Origin: JABMOV01 sp964344305
Lineage (GTDB): Bacteria; Fidelibacterota; Marinisomatia; Marinisomatales; JABMOV01
Direction: 5' to 3'
DNA length: 64,000 bases
Assembly: GCA_964344305.1 (NCBI GenBank)
Contig: CAYFMT010000002.1
Location: 124,001 to 188,000 of the forward strand
The notes below the pieces were generated by a model. It saw only the letters and a list, made by a program, of their open reading frames with translations, had not been told where the DNA came from and did no database searches. Shown here piece after piece: positions 24,746-34,041 of the stretch (the stretch's first letter is position 1; each line of letters begins with the position of its first letter). The translations under genes and the position numbers were made by a program.

Positions 24746-26476
24746 TCAAGAGGTTTTCACGTGGTTTGTGTTCCTAATCATCAGCAACCCTTCCATAATC
24801 ATCCAGATGATCAAGCACAGAAGAATGATTGTAAGACCAAACAAGGTTGGGTTTTTATCCATAAATGCTGTCATATTTAAAATGAGTGCTGTCATGGTAA
24901 TAATCATTATAAAAAGCATGGGAATTAATAATGGTAGTACAGGACGTTTTTTCTTCCAGAAATACAGAGTCAAAATCATGAGAATCAATGCAGCCAGCAT
25001 CTGATTGCTTGCACCAAATATAGGCCACAGGATCCACCCAGCCTGTTTTACCTGTCCAGTCATGGGATCCGTGGCATTGGTAAACACCAGAAGTATCGCC
25101 GGGATAACAGCCAGTAACGTTGCTGTGTAGCGATTGCTTAATCCTTTGACACCTATTCCCTGTCCAATTTCCGTGATGATGAATCGCTGAATCCTGGTGG
25201 CAGTATCCAGAGTTGTAGCTGCAAATGCTATAACCAGCACCGCCATGAGTGTCCTTGCAAGATTGGCTGAGAATCCTAGCTGTTCAATCAACGCTCCTCC
25301 ACCGAGAACAAAAGCTGTGGCCTTATTGGCAGATGCATGAGCCCAGGAGTCGTAGTACACATCCCATGAAAGGTTTGCAACACTGCCAACTGAGGGTAAA
25401 TGACATGTTCCTACTAATGATATCCCTGCTACAGCTGCCAGTGTAGATGCCAGCGCAAGTGTACCTTCACCCAGCATGCCACCGTACCCAATCATCCTGG
25501 CATCCTGAATGGAATTGATTTGTTTTGATGTTGTACCGGAGGAAACCAGTCCATGAAACCCACTTATGGCCCCACAGGCAATCGTCACAAATAATAATGG
25601 AAAAATGGATGGAGCACCCGGTTCAACAGCCATGCGCAATGCAGGAGCTTCAATCATTGGACGGGCGATAAATATTCCCAGATACAGTAATCCCAGTCCC
25701 ACAAGTAACTGGTGACTGTTTATATAATCCCTGGGTTGTAGTAGTAACCAAACCGGTAGAAGACTTGCAACGCTGGAATATAAGAACAGTAGAATTATCC
25801 ATGTTCTGGTTGCGCCAACTTTTGTCATTCCCAAGGATTCAAAACTTAGCGGTACTCCTGAACCGATCCACACGAACAGGTAAAGGATACCTAGAGCAAC
25901 AAGAGACGGAATCAACGCATCCATCCCTTTTTTATATATCATGATACCAATGATAACCGCAACAATAATCTGAATATTAATGGGCAGCACTGATGTAGGC
26001 ACCGCAACGAACAGATCAGCAATTGCCATGGCAAATACCGCTAGAACAAGCCAGATCAACATCATGACAAAGATAAGAAACATGAACCGGACACGATTAT
26101 TGATAACCGTTTTCGAAATATCGGCGATGGACCTACCCTTTTCCCTAATACTGACTATCAAAGAGCCATAGTCGTGTACCGCTCCAATAAACACCGCTCC
26201 AAGGACTACCCATAAGAACGCAGGTAACCAGCCCCAGTAGGCCGCTACACAGGGTCCTATAATGGGCGCCGCACCTGCTATGGATGTAAAATGGTGACCA
26301 AATAAGATAGGTTTTTTTGTTGGAACAAAATCGATACCATCATTGAATGCGTGTGCTGGCATGTCGCCTGTAAATGAATCCGGCTGGTAGATTCTTTTGG
26401 AAATAAAGTTCGAATAGAATCGATATCCCAGATAAAACACCAGAAAACCTATAATAACCAGCACGACGGAATTCAT
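24746..26476 (-). CDS. cstA: Carbon starvation protein CstA family transporter
   Basis: This 576-residue membrane protein has about 15-16 helices. The opening FYSNFISKRIYQPD, the GHHFTSIAGAAPIIGPCVAAYWGWLPAFLWVVLG region near 59-92 and VHDYGSL are CstA hallmarks. The family imports peptides or pyruvate. Length is that of the shorter CstA branch; E. coli CstA has about 700 residues. It lies 3 bp after the dxs stop and 6 bp before the mutase gene. The substrate cannot be inferred from the sequence. Confidence 0.93.
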   Translation of the reverse strand: MNSVVLVIIGFLVFYLGYRFYSNFISKRIYQPDSFTGDMPAHAFNDGIDFVPTKKPILFGHHFTSIAGAAPIIGPCVAAYWGWLPAFLWVVLGAVFIGAVHDYGSLIVSIREKGRSIADISKTVINNRVRFMFLIFVMMLIWLVLAVFAMAIADLFVAVPTSVLPINIQIIVAVIIGIMIYKKGMDALIPSLVALGILYLFVWIGSGVPLSFESLGMTKVGATRTWIILLFLYSSVASLLPVWLLLQPRDYINSHQLLVGLGLLYLGIFIARPMIEAPALRMAVEPGAPSIFPLLFVTIACGAISGFHGLVSSGTTSKQINSIQDARMIGYGGMLGEGTLALASTLAAVAGISLVGTCHLPSVGSVANLSWDVYYDSWAHASANKATAFVLGGGALIEQLGFSANLARTLMAVLVIAFAATTLDTATRIQRFIITEIGQGIGVKGLSNRYTATLLAVIPAILLVFTNATDPMTGQVKQAGWILWPIFGASNQMLAALILMILTLYFWKKKRPVLPLLIPMLFIMIITMTALILNMTAFMDKNPTLFGLTIILLCLIIWMIMEGLLMIRNTNHVKTS

Positions 26477-26479
26477 GGG

Positions 26480-28366
26480 TTATTTTACCATCATGTTTCT
26501 TACGGTTAATTCAATACCTGCAGCATCCAGACCTAAATCAGAAAGGATGACAGATCTGGGACCATGTTCAACAAATGTATCCGGGAGGGTAAGTGGTTTG
26601 ATGCTTCCCTTGAAACCATGTTCCAAAAGCCAGGATGCCACACCTTCGCCAAATCCTCCAGTTTTTACACCTTCTTCAACTGTAACAACCATTGTGAATC
26701 GTTTATGTATGTCTGCGAGGTATCCTTCATCCATGGGTTTGATGAAACGACAGTTTACCACTTCACAATCCACATCGAGTTTTTTGAGTTTCTCTGCAGC
26801 CTTCAATGCATCATAGACAAATGGTCCAACACAGAGAATCGCCACATCATTTCCTGCTCGAACCGCTTCCCATTGTCCAATGGGAAGCAATTCTGCCTGA
26901 CCATTTTCATCGAACTCCACACTATCTGCCTTAGGGTAGCGAATAGCAAAGGGGTTTTTGGACTGGTTTAGGGCAGTATAAAGCAGGTGCCTGAATTCAT
27001 TTCCGTTTGATGGTGCAGCCACAACCATATCCTGAATACATCTCAAATAGGCAATATCCAGGGTTCCGTGGTGGGTAGGACCATCTTCTCCTGCTATACC
27101 GGCACGGTCCAAACAAAAAATTACAGGTAGATGCTGAATGGCTGCATCATGGACGATGTGATCAAAGGCTCGTTGTAAAAATGTGGAATAAATTGCCACA
27201 ATTGGTCTCGTATTTTCAGTGGCCATTCCTGAGGCGAACGTGACTGCATGACCTTCTGCAATCCCTACATCAAAATATCTTTCGGGGAATTCTTTTGCAT
27301 AGGGTACAAGACCGGTACCTTCCCTCATTGCTGCTGTGATTGCGATTGTATCCTTGCGGTTTCTGGCAATTTCTGTCACCAGTGATCCAAACACAGTCTG
27401 GAACGCAGGAGCATTTGGTTTCTCATGTGATGGTTTTGGCAAATCAGGTTCTACCGGTGCACCCTTAACGCCGTGGTATGCCACCGGATCGTCTTCTGCC
27501 GATTTCATACCTTTTCCCTTTTTGGTCACAATATGCAACAATACCGGGGTCTTGATTTTTTTAATGTTTTCAAGTGTGTGAACCAGTTCTCCTACATCAT
27601 GACCATCAATAGGACCAAAATACCTAAATCCCAATTCATCGAATATTATGCCTGGTACAACAAGGTTTTTGAGTCCCTCCTCGATTTTTCTCATGAGTTT
27701 CCGTGTGCGTGTCTTCCCAAATGGAAGTGCACCCGTCATCCGCCATATTTCATCACGAATGCGATTGTAAAGCGGGTTGGTAACGACTCGTGTTAAATGG
27801 GTTTTTATGGCCCCGACATTTGGACTGATTGACATGTCATTGTCATTCAGGATGACCAACAATTGTTTTCTCAAATGACCTGCATTGTTCAAACCTTCAA
27901 ATGCCAATCCCCCTGTCATGGATCCATCGCCAATGATGGCTACCACGCGAAAATCTTCATTGTTGTTATCTCTGGCAGCTGCGATCCCCAGAGCAGCTGA
28001 AATGGATGTAGACGCGTGTCCGGCGCCAAATACATCGTATTCGCTCTCATTCCGCTTCAGGAATCCTGAAATACCTTTGTATTGCCTGATGGTTTGAAAT
28101 GAATCATACCGCCCCGTGAGAATTTTATGTGCATATGCCTGGTGACCCACATCCCACACCAGTTTATCCCTGGGCGTATTGTATACGTAATGCAGGGCGA
28201 CAGTCAGTTCAAGGGCACCAAGTGTCGATGCAAGGTGACCCCCAACACGGGTTATAGTATCAATGGTATATTCACGTAATTCATCGCACAACTGCTCAAT
28301 TTCATCTTTTGTAAAAGATCTTATATCCTCTGGAGATGTGATATTTGGTAAAAGCTTATGCTGCAT
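26480..28366 (-). CDS. dxs: 1-deoxy-D-xylulose-5-phosphate synthase Dxs
   Basis: This 628-residue thiamine-diphosphate enzyme condenses pyruvate and glyceraldehyde 3-phosphate in the first step of the MEP isoprenoid pathway. The ThDP/Mg motif is AIIGDGSMTGGLAFEGLNNAG near 142-162. Also present are ARKFGHVGHQAYAHKILTGR-like WDVGHQAYAHKILTGR near 71-86, DGEDGPTHHG-like GEDGPTHHGTLDIAYLR and the C-terminal transketolase domain. It overlaps the pdxT stop by 11 bp. DXP is also a precursor of pyridoxal phosphate in some bacteria, but here PdxST makes PLP without it. ispH in the same operon is the last MEP enzyme. Confidence 0.97.
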   Translation of the reverse strand: MQHKLLPNITSPEDIRSFTKDEIEQLCDELREYTIDTITRVGGHLASTLGALELTVALHYVYNTPRDKLVWDVGHQAYAHKILTGRYDSFQTIRQYKGISGFLKRNESEYDVFGAGHASTSISAALGIAAARDNNNEDFRVVAIIGDGSMTGGLAFEGLNNAGHLRKQLLVILNDNDMSISPNVGAIKTHLTRVVTNPLYNRIRDEIWRMTGALPFGKTRTRKLMRKIEEGLKNLVVPGIIFDELGFRYFGPIDGHDVGELVHTLENIKKIKTPVLLHIVTKKGKGMKSAEDDPVAYHGVKGAPVEPDLPKPSHEKPNAPAFQTVFGSLVTEIARNRKDTIAITAAMREGTGLVPYAKEFPERYFDVGIAEGHAVTFASGMATENTRPIVAIYSTFLQRAFDHIVHDAAIQHLPVIFCLDRAGIAGEDGPTHHGTLDIAYLRCIQDMVVAAPSNGNEFRHLLYTALNQSKNPFAIRYPKADSVEFDENGQAELLPIGQWEAVRAGNDVAILCVGPFVYDALKAAEKLKKLDVDCEVVNCRFIKPMDEGYLADIHKRFTMVVTVEEGVKTGGFGEGVASWLLEHGFKGSIKPLTLPDTFVEHGPRSVILSDLGLDAAGIELTVRNMMVK

Positions 28367-28958
28367 TGCTCGTCCCTACTCCGTCCATTGAATTTTGGCA
28401 TTCCGTAAGAAACAATTCATGAAAATATGATTCACCACTTAACTCAGGATGAAAGGATAGTCCAATATGCATTCCCTGCTTAACGCCAACAATCTCGCCG
28501 GCATAAGATACAAGCGGGTGAATATGGGTTCTCTGCGATGTAATCCTGGGAGCTCGAATAAAGGTGCCTTGAATTGATCTAGAAGAATCAGCACCAGTCA
28601 AATCAATTGTATCAGTAAATGAATGGATCTGTCGTCCATAACCGTTTCTTGACACTGAAACGTTTAGAATCCCAAGGGGATGAATCCTTGTGTCATCGAC
28701 ATCCTGTGCCATCATGATCAGTCCTGCACATGTTCCAAAAACAGGTTTTGTTGAGGAAAAAGCTTTGATGGCATCTCCCATCCCCGTTTTTTTCATCAGA
28801 TGTGTAAGGGTGGTTGATTCACCACCTGGAATGATTAACCCATCCATGAGATTTAATTCCTGTTGATAACGCACAATGGTCGTTTCAACATCCAACGATA
28901 GGAGAACAGCCTGATGTTTTGCGTAATCCCCCTGAAGTCCTAGGATACCTATGTGCAC
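28356..28958 (-). CDS. pdxT: Pyridoxal 5'-phosphate synthase glutaminase subunit PdxT
   Basis: This 200-residue class I glutamine amidotransferase supplies ammonia to PdxS. The start GILGLQGDYAKH, the IIPGGEST loop near 42-49, the nucleophile Cys77 in FGTCAGLIM and the C-terminal SFHPELSGE (His and Glu of the triad) are all present. The start is a GTG at 28958 that shares its first base with the pdxS stop (TAGTG). The end overlaps the dxs start by 11 bp. Confidence 0.96.
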   Translation of the reverse strand: MHIGILGLQGDYAKHQAVLLSLDVETTIVRYQQELNLMDGLIIPGGESTTLTHLMKKTGMGDAIKAFSSTKPVFGTCAGLIMMAQDVDDTRIHPLGILNVSVSRNGYGRQIHSFTDTIDLTGADSSRSIQGTFIRAPRITSQRTHIHPLVSYAGEIVGVKQGMHIGLSFHPELSGESYFHELFLTECQNSMDGVGTSNAA

Positions 28959-29839
28959 TACCAGCCACGCTCCGCTAAGCGTTGATCCTCAGGGATTTCC
29001 GACATCTCCAGACCTTTCATAGCTGTTCCCAGTCCAGTGGAAATTGAAGCCAGTTTTTCCGGATCATCATAATACGTTGTGGCCTCTACGATAGCTTTCG
29101 CCCTTGGGAGTGGGTCATCACTGGCAAAGATACCGGATCCAACGAACACTGCTTCGGCTCCCAGTTGAATCATGAGGGAAGCATCTGCTGGCGTTGCAAT
29201 ACCTCCGGCAGCAAAATTTGGAACCGGAAGTTTTCCGGTATTGGCAACCTGCTGAACCAGGGAAAACGGTGCGCCCATATTTTTCGCTGCTGCCATGAGT
29301 TCATCCTGAGTCATGATAGTCAGTGTTTTCATGTCATGCTGAACCTGTCTCATGTGACGCACAGCCTCAACAATATTACCACTTCCGGCTTCACCTTTTG
29401 TGCGCATCATGGCTGCACCTTCACCAATTCGTCTTAAGGCTTCGCCCAGGTTCCTGCATCCGCAAACAAACGGAACAGTAAAATCATGCTTCCACACATG
29501 GTTTGATTCATCTGCCGGTGTCAATACTTCGGATTCATCGATAAAATCAATTTCCAGTGCTTCCAGCACCTGTGCCTCTGCAAAGTGACCGATTCGACAT
29601 TTTGCCATGACCGGGATAGATACGGTTTCCTGGATCCCTTTTATCATCTCGGGATCACTCATACGTGCGATTCCTCCATCTTTTCGTATATCGGATGGGA
29701 TTCTCTCTAAAGCCATGACAGCCACAGCACCTGCATCTTCTGCAATTTTAGCCTGATCCGGGGTGGTCACATCCATGATGACACCGCCTTTCAGCATTTC
29801 TGCTAAACCAACTTTGACTTCAAATGTACCTTTACTCAT
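28958..29839 (-). CDS. pdxS: Pyridoxal 5'-phosphate synthase lyase subunit PdxS
   Basis: This is a 293-residue TIM-barrel enzyme that builds PLP from ribose 5-phosphate, glyceraldehyde 3-phosphate and ammonia. Conserved segments are GLAEMLKGGVIMDV (with the Asp and the first Lys region), GAVAVMALERIPSDIR, VMAKCRIGHFAEA, RTKGEAGSGNIVEAVRHMR and AAGGIATPADA. The start is taken at 29839 (MSKGTFEVK), because a GAGGAA site lies 6 bp upstream and this matches family N-termini; an in-frame upstream ATG at 29863 would add eight unlikely residues. It overlaps ispH by 8 bp. Confidence 0.97.
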   Translation of the reverse strand: MSKGTFEVKVGLAEMLKGGVIMDVTTPDQAKIAEDAGAVAVMALERIPSDIRKDGGIARMSDPEMIKGIQETVSIPVMAKCRIGHFAEAQVLEALEIDFIDESEVLTPADESNHVWKHDFTVPFVCGCRNLGEALRRIGEGAAMMRTKGEAGSGNIVEAVRHMRQVQHDMKTLTIMTQDELMAAAKNMGAPFSLVQQVANTGKLPVPNFAAGGIATPADASLMIQLGAEAVFVGSGIFASDDPLPRAKAIVEATTYYDDPEKLASISTGLGTAMKGLEMSEIPEDQRLAERGW

Positions 29840-30695
29840 GAAAAATTTCCTCTTTCTCAACACCGTTCATTGACTTCACTCTGCTGATGACATCCTGGAT
29901 AATATTATCCGGTGTAGAAGCGCCTGCAGAAATACCCACTATCTCAACTCCTTTTACCCAACCAGGATCCAGATCCTCTGCACAGGTTACCTGGTAAGAC
30001 CTGGGATTCCGATCCCTGGCCAATTGCGTTAACCTTTTCGAGTTTGCGCTGGTAAAGGATCCAATTACGATCATGACATCAGCCTGTTCCGCAAGTGATT
30101 TTATTTGTTCATGGTTTCGTTTCGTGGGAAAACAGATTGTATTTACAAAATGGAGATCGAAAACTTTCGTCATTAATATATTAATAATGGCCTGAACATT
30201 TTCAATCATCTGCGTTGATTGACTTACGACCCCGGCATATTTCATTTTCCGTAAAACAGTTGCTTCCTCCGGTGTTGAAATAACAATGGATTCCTGCACC
30301 TGGCTGGCGATACCCACGACTTCATCATGGCCATGGTCACCAATGATAATAATTTTTCGCCCCTCTTTTTCAAGTTTTTTAACTTCCTCATGGATTTCAA
30401 TAACGAGAGGGCATGTGGCATCAATGGTTTTAATACCCTTAGTCTTTGCTGCTTCCCACACCTTTGGTGCTGTACCATGAGCCCGGAACAGCAGTGGTTT
30501 ATCTTTTGGCACATCATCCAGAAATTCCACGACTTTCGTTCCGACCCTTTCAAGGTCATCCACGACATTCTCATTGTGTACAATATGACCCAGCATGTAA
30601 ACCTCTCCATATTCCTTCGCTGTATCATACGCAAGGTTCACTGCGTCCCTTACACCAAAACAATATCCGGCATCTTTTGCAACCAGTACTTTCAT
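29832..30695 (-). CDS. ispH: 4-hydroxy-3-methylbut-2-enyl diphosphate reductase IspH
   Basis: This 287-residue [4Fe-4S] enzyme makes IPP and DMAPP in the final MEP step. The three cluster cysteines are Cys12 (AGYCFGV), Cys95 (IDATCPLV) and Cys188 (NTICFPT). The conserved GHIVHN His and RAHG are also present. Length is normal. It overlaps the DHH-family gene by 4 bp and pdxS by 8 bp. Confidence 0.96.
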   Translation of the reverse strand: MKVLVAKDAGYCFGVRDAVNLAYDTAKEYGEVYMLGHIVHNENVVDDLERVGTKVVEFLDDVPKDKPLLFRAHGTAPKVWEAAKTKGIKTIDATCPLVIEIHEEVKKLEKEGRKIIIIGDHGHDEVVGIASQVQESIVISTPEEATVLRKMKYAGVVSQSTQMIENVQAIINILMTKVFDLHFVNTICFPTKRNHEQIKSLAEQADVMIVIGSFTSANSKRLTQLARDRNPRSYQVTCAEDLDPGWVKGVEIVGISAGASTPDNIIQDVISRVKSMNGVEKEEIFHE

Positions 30696-31699
30696 ACTTC
30701 ACGTCCATTTTGTTGATGCATAAATGAGCGTGTGGTTTTCAAAACATCCGGTACCACATCACCTAGGTCACCTGTAACGACCACGCCGGCGGCCAACTGA
30801 TGCCCTCCGCCACCAAAAGCACCTGCAATTTGATTCACAATATACTTGCCCTTACTTCGAAAATTGACTCTGCATGAACCAGGCATTTGCTCATAGATCA
30901 TCAATGCAATTTCAACACCACGTATGGTTCTCACAAAATCTGTAAACCCGTCTACGTCCTGCTTTGCTGCTTCAGCTGTATCCATCATGGTTTTGTCAAT
31001 GGTAAACCATGCCAACTCACCATTTTCTTCCAGATGAAGGTTCCGCAATATTTGTCCAAGCAGTTTCACGCGAGGTAGTGAATTTGTTTCATAGATGTGC
31101 TGATAAATTGACGTGTAATCTATACCGGATTGCATACATGCAATGGCAATCTCATGACATCGTGTGTTGGTATTACTGTATCGAAATGACCCTGTGTCAG
31201 TGAGAATGGCTGTATAAATTCCTTCGCAGATATCACGGGATAGGGGATTGTCCTGCACCAGTGTAAAATAGTCGTAAAGCATTTCCCCTGTGGCGGCTGC
31301 TGATGTATTAACGGCATTGATAGTATAAGGAATCTTCTCAGGAGAAGGATGATGATCGATGTTTATGGTATCGATATTGGCATTTTCAATAACGGGTTTT
31401 AACTCCCTTAGTCGTTTATAATCACCCACATCAAAAATGAGGACCAGATCGCAGGATTCTATCCAGCTGTCATGATCTTTTGAAACGTATGTTTCAAATA
31501 TGTCTTCATGGTTTAGAAATTCAAACTCAATCGGTAGTGGAGAACAGTTTATGATCCGACACGATTTATTATATGATTGTAGAAAATGATACATGGCAGA
31601 GGCTGAACCAATCCCATCTCCATCAGGATTTTCATGCGTCGTTAATAGGATATTTTCCGCCTCAATTATGCGCGAATGTATGTGGTGCCAGTTTATCAT
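30692..31699 (-). CDS. nrnA: DHH/DHHA1-family phosphoesterase, NrnA-like (oligoribonuclease / pAp phosphatase)
   Basis: This 335-residue protein has an N-terminal DHH domain with HENPDGDGIGSASAM near residues 20-34, DVGD near 90 and the NIDHHPSP motif near 115-122. The C-terminal DHHA1 domain ends in RSKG...NQIAGAFGGGGHQLAAG. NrnA proteins degrade 2-5 nt RNA and dephosphorylate pAp, and some relatives cleave c-di-AMP or pApA. That last role is of interest because the c-di-AMP synthase cdaA is in the same block, but the link is inference. Confidence 0.88.
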   Translation of the reverse strand: MINWHHIHSRIIEAENILLTTHENPDGDGIGSASAMYHFLQSYNKSCRIINCSPLPIEFEFLNHEDIFETYVSKDHDSWIESCDLVLIFDVGDYKRLRELKPVIENANIDTINIDHHPSPEKIPYTINAVNTSAAATGEMLYDYFTLVQDNPLSRDICEGIYTAILTDTGSFRYSNTNTRCHEIAIACMQSGIDYTSIYQHIYETNSLPRVKLLGQILRNLHLEENGELAWFTIDKTMMDTAEAAKQDVDGFTDFVRTIRGVEIALMIYEQMPGSCRVNFRSKGKYIVNQIAGAFGGGGHQLAAGVVVTGDLGDVVPDVLKTTRSFMHQQNGREV

Positions 31700-31751
31700 A
31701 GTTAGTTTTAGTGAAAGATTAAAATTTACTATTGATCAATGCCATGTCCTA

Positions 31752-32297
31752 TCAATGTTGATTGGAATCTTTTTCCCATTGGATCTCCGGATTCTTATCC
31801 CGGGCGTTGATCATTCTGGCGAGAACAAAAAACCAATCAGACAATCGGTTCAGATAGGGTATCCAATGCTGTTCTTTTTCAAAGTGTAACTCACTCACAT
31901 GTCTTTCAGTGCGCCTACAAATACTGCGCGCAACGTGAATTCGTGATACCAGTTCAGATCCACCGGGCAAAACAAACTCCCTTAGTGGTGGAAGGTCCCT
32001 GTTCCATTCACTTACCTGAGATTCAATTTCTATTATGCGTTCCGATGACAAAAGAGCCTGCTCACCCTCCAATGATATTTCTCCGCCAATATGAAACAAA
32101 TCCTGTTGAATTTTTTCCAGTTCAACATCTATTTCAGGTAGATCAGTAGTTGAACGAATAAAACCCACCCAGGAGTTCAATTCATCAATATCTCCCATTG
32201 CTTCAAATTCTGGGGATGATTTTGGCAGTTTCCTTCCTCTGGCCAATTCTGATTTCCCTGTATCACCTTTTTTAGTCATGATCTTGGTTAATCGCAT
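31752..32297 (-). CDS. PduO-type ATP:cob(I)alamin adenosyltransferase
   Basis: This 181-residue four-helix protein makes adenosylcobalamin. The N-terminal ATP loop is TKKGDTGKSELARG (usual form T(R/K)TGDKG), followed by GDIDELNSWVGF near 36-47, FVLPGGSELVSRIHVARSICRRTERHV near 107-133 and YLNRLSDWFFVLAR near 148-161, all PduO signatures. The product would load the methylmalonyl-CoA mutase encoded 7 kb downstream. The gene shares one base with the end of nhaD; a 52-bp gap follows before nrnA. Confidence 0.93.
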   Translation of the reverse strand: MRLTKIMTKKGDTGKSELARGRKLPKSSPEFEAMGDIDELNSWVGFIRSTTDLPEIDVELEKIQQDLFHIGGEISLEGEQALLSSERIIEIESQVSEWNRDLPPLREFVLPGGSELVSRIHVARSICRRTERHVSELHFEKEQHWIPYLNRLSDWFFVLARMINARDKNPEIQWEKDSNQH

Positions 32298-33730
32298 TAG
32301 AAGAAAACCAGGGATACTATAACAAAGACAGGAATCAAAATTGGAAGTGAGTATTTCAAAATAAATCCAAAGAAGCTGGGCATGGAAACGCCCGATTCTT
32401 CAGCAATGGATTTCACCATAAAATTCGGAGCATTTCCAATATAGGTATTTGCGCCCATGAACACCGCTCCCATGGATATGGCCAGCAATGTGTCATACAT
32501 TTCGGTCATTAGGACACCCGCATTACCACCTGCTGCATTGAAGAAAACCAAGTATGTTGGGGCATTATCAAGAAAACTGGACAGAATCCCTGTGCGCCAG
32601 AAAAACCCTGCATTTATTGGGTCACCGGTCTGATTATACAATGTATTGATTATGGGAGCCATAGCACCCTCTGATCCTGCTTTTAATATTGCAATAGCAG
32701 GGATGATTGTCACAAATATCCCTGCAAACAGCTTGGCCACTTCCTGAATTGGAAACCAGGTAAATTCATTTTTTTCTCGAACACCAGAAGGTGTGGTTTG
32801 TAGACTGATAATTGCAAAAGCCACCAACAAAATATCTCGAGTTAGATTTTGGAGTATTACGTCAACATGGTAGATCGAGAAATGAACGTGCGGGTTCCAG
32901 AATCCACTGAGCAATACCGCTCCCACAACACCTGCCAACCAGAGAAAGTTAATGGTCCCTTCCAGTCCGATTCTCTCATTCAAGTCTCTCACTGGTGGCG
33001 TACCAGATTCTTTTTGATAGAAGTAAGTATCAATTCCATAAAATAAAACCAGAAGAATGACAGACACAAACACCATGGGGAGAAACATGGCAGATGTGGT
33101 CCAAAAGAAATCCACTCCTTTCAAAAACCCAAGAAATAAAGGTGGATCGCCCAATGGAGTTAATGATCCACCAATATTGGCAACGAGGAAAATGAAGAAT
33201 ACAACCACGTGGATTTTGTGTTTTCGCCATGCGTTAGCCCTTAGCAATGGTCGAATAAGCAACATGGCTGCTCCTGTGGTTCCCATCCAGCTGGCAAGAA
33301 TTGTTCCAATCAATATGATGGTCAGATTGATTAGTGGGCTCCCAACGAGGGTACCGGTTAATCGAATACCTCCTGAAACGGTAAACAGGGCAAATAATAG
33401 AATAATGAATGGAATGTAGTCCAAAAGTCCCACATGGAGAAGTTCATACAAGGAGACACTCATACCCTCGAAAATGATAAATGGAATGATGAGAGCAATT
33501 GCCCAGAAAAATGATACTTTACCAAAATGATGATGCCAGAACCGTGGTGCGATAAGTGGAATCACTGCAATGGACAAAAGGATGCCGGCAAATGGAACCA
33601 TCCAGAATACGGACAAATCTCCACCATTTACATGAGGAACACTGTGAGTATTATCTCCAGCGAAAACAAATGATGGAATCATAAGTGCTATCAATGATGT
33701 AAGCCATTTCATACGGTAAGGTATCTTCAT
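32297..33730 (-). CDS. nhaD: NhaD-type Na+/H+ antiporter
   Basis: This 477-residue membrane protein has an apparent N-terminal signal sequence (residues 1-24, ending SFVFA) and about 12 further helices. The segments GSPLINLTIILIGTILASWMGTTGAAMLLIRPLLRAN near 128-165 and NIGGSLTPLGDPPLFLGFLKGVDFFW near 182-207 are typical of the NhaD/IT superfamily. Such antiporters exchange Na+ for H+. With Na+-NQR beside it, the cell can both export Na+ by respiration and exchange it. It is the first gene of the long minus-strand block and faces nqrM. Confidence 0.92.
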   Translation of the reverse strand: MKIPYRMKWLTSLIALMIPSFVFAGDNTHSVPHVNGGDLSVFWMVPFAGILLSIAVIPLIAPRFWHHHFGKVSFFWAIALIIPFIIFEGMSVSLYELLHVGLLDYIPFIILLFALFTVSGGIRLTGTLVGSPLINLTIILIGTILASWMGTTGAAMLLIRPLLRANAWRKHKIHVVVFFIFLVANIGGSLTPLGDPPLFLGFLKGVDFFWTTSAMFLPMVFVSVILLVLFYGIDTYFYQKESGTPPVRDLNERIGLEGTINFLWLAGVVGAVLLSGFWNPHVHFSIYHVDVILQNLTRDILLVAFAIISLQTTPSGVREKNEFTWFPIQEVAKLFAGIFVTIIPAIAILKAGSEGAMAPIINTLYNQTGDPINAGFFWRTGILSSFLDNAPTYLVFFNAAGGNAGVLMTEMYDTLLAISMGAVFMGANTYIGNAPNFMVKSIAEESGVSMPSFFGFILKYSLPILIPVFVIVSLVFF

Positions 33731-33783
33731 TTCAACATGCCTTTTTTAAAGTTTGATAGTATAAAAATTAGGTGGAAATTGTA
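33731..33783. promoter_or_regulatory. Divergent spacer between nhaD and nqrM
   Basis: These 53 bp (131 bp if nqrM starts at 33862) must carry the promoters for the long nhaD-led block and for nqrM. The stretch is AT-rich, with TATAAAA at 33760-33766, and AGGTGG at 33770-33775 lies 8 bp before the ATG at 33784. No clear -35/-10 pair could be assigned. Confidence 0.4.
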
Positions 33784-34041
33784 ATGAATTGTACTGGAAA
33801 CTGGCTTAGATCAACATCATTTGTCCCTGTGGTAACAGATGTTTTCTCTGTAATTTCCACCATGACTGTTCTGCTTGCAATCGTTGCTATCGCCATATCC
33901 ATCGGTGGGTTGGCATTGGGACTTATGCTTTCCAACAAACCATTGAAAGGATCTTGTGGTGGAACCGGAAGTTGCGACACCTGTCAGGGTGATATCACTC
34001 GCTGCGAAAACACCGCTCGTATCCCGGTAGAATATCTCTAA
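33784..34041 (+). CDS. nqrM: Na+-NQR maturation protein NqrM
   Basis: This is a small protein with one membrane helix followed by a Cys-rich tail: KGSCGG, then GSCDTCQGD and RCEN, giving four cysteines. NqrM proteins have the same anchor plus (K/S)GSCGG and four Cys, and are needed to place iron between NqrD and NqrE. The ATG at 33784 has an AGGTGG ribosome site and gives 85 residues. A second in-frame ATG at 33862 would give 59 residues, closer to the known family length, but has no ribosome site. It is on the opposite strand to the nqr operon and its stop overlaps the apbE stop by 3 bases. Confidence 0.85.
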   Translation: MNCTGNWLRSTSFVPVVTDVFSVISTMTVLLAIVAIAISIGGLALGLMLSNKPLKGSCGGTGSCDTCQGDITRCENTARIPVEYL

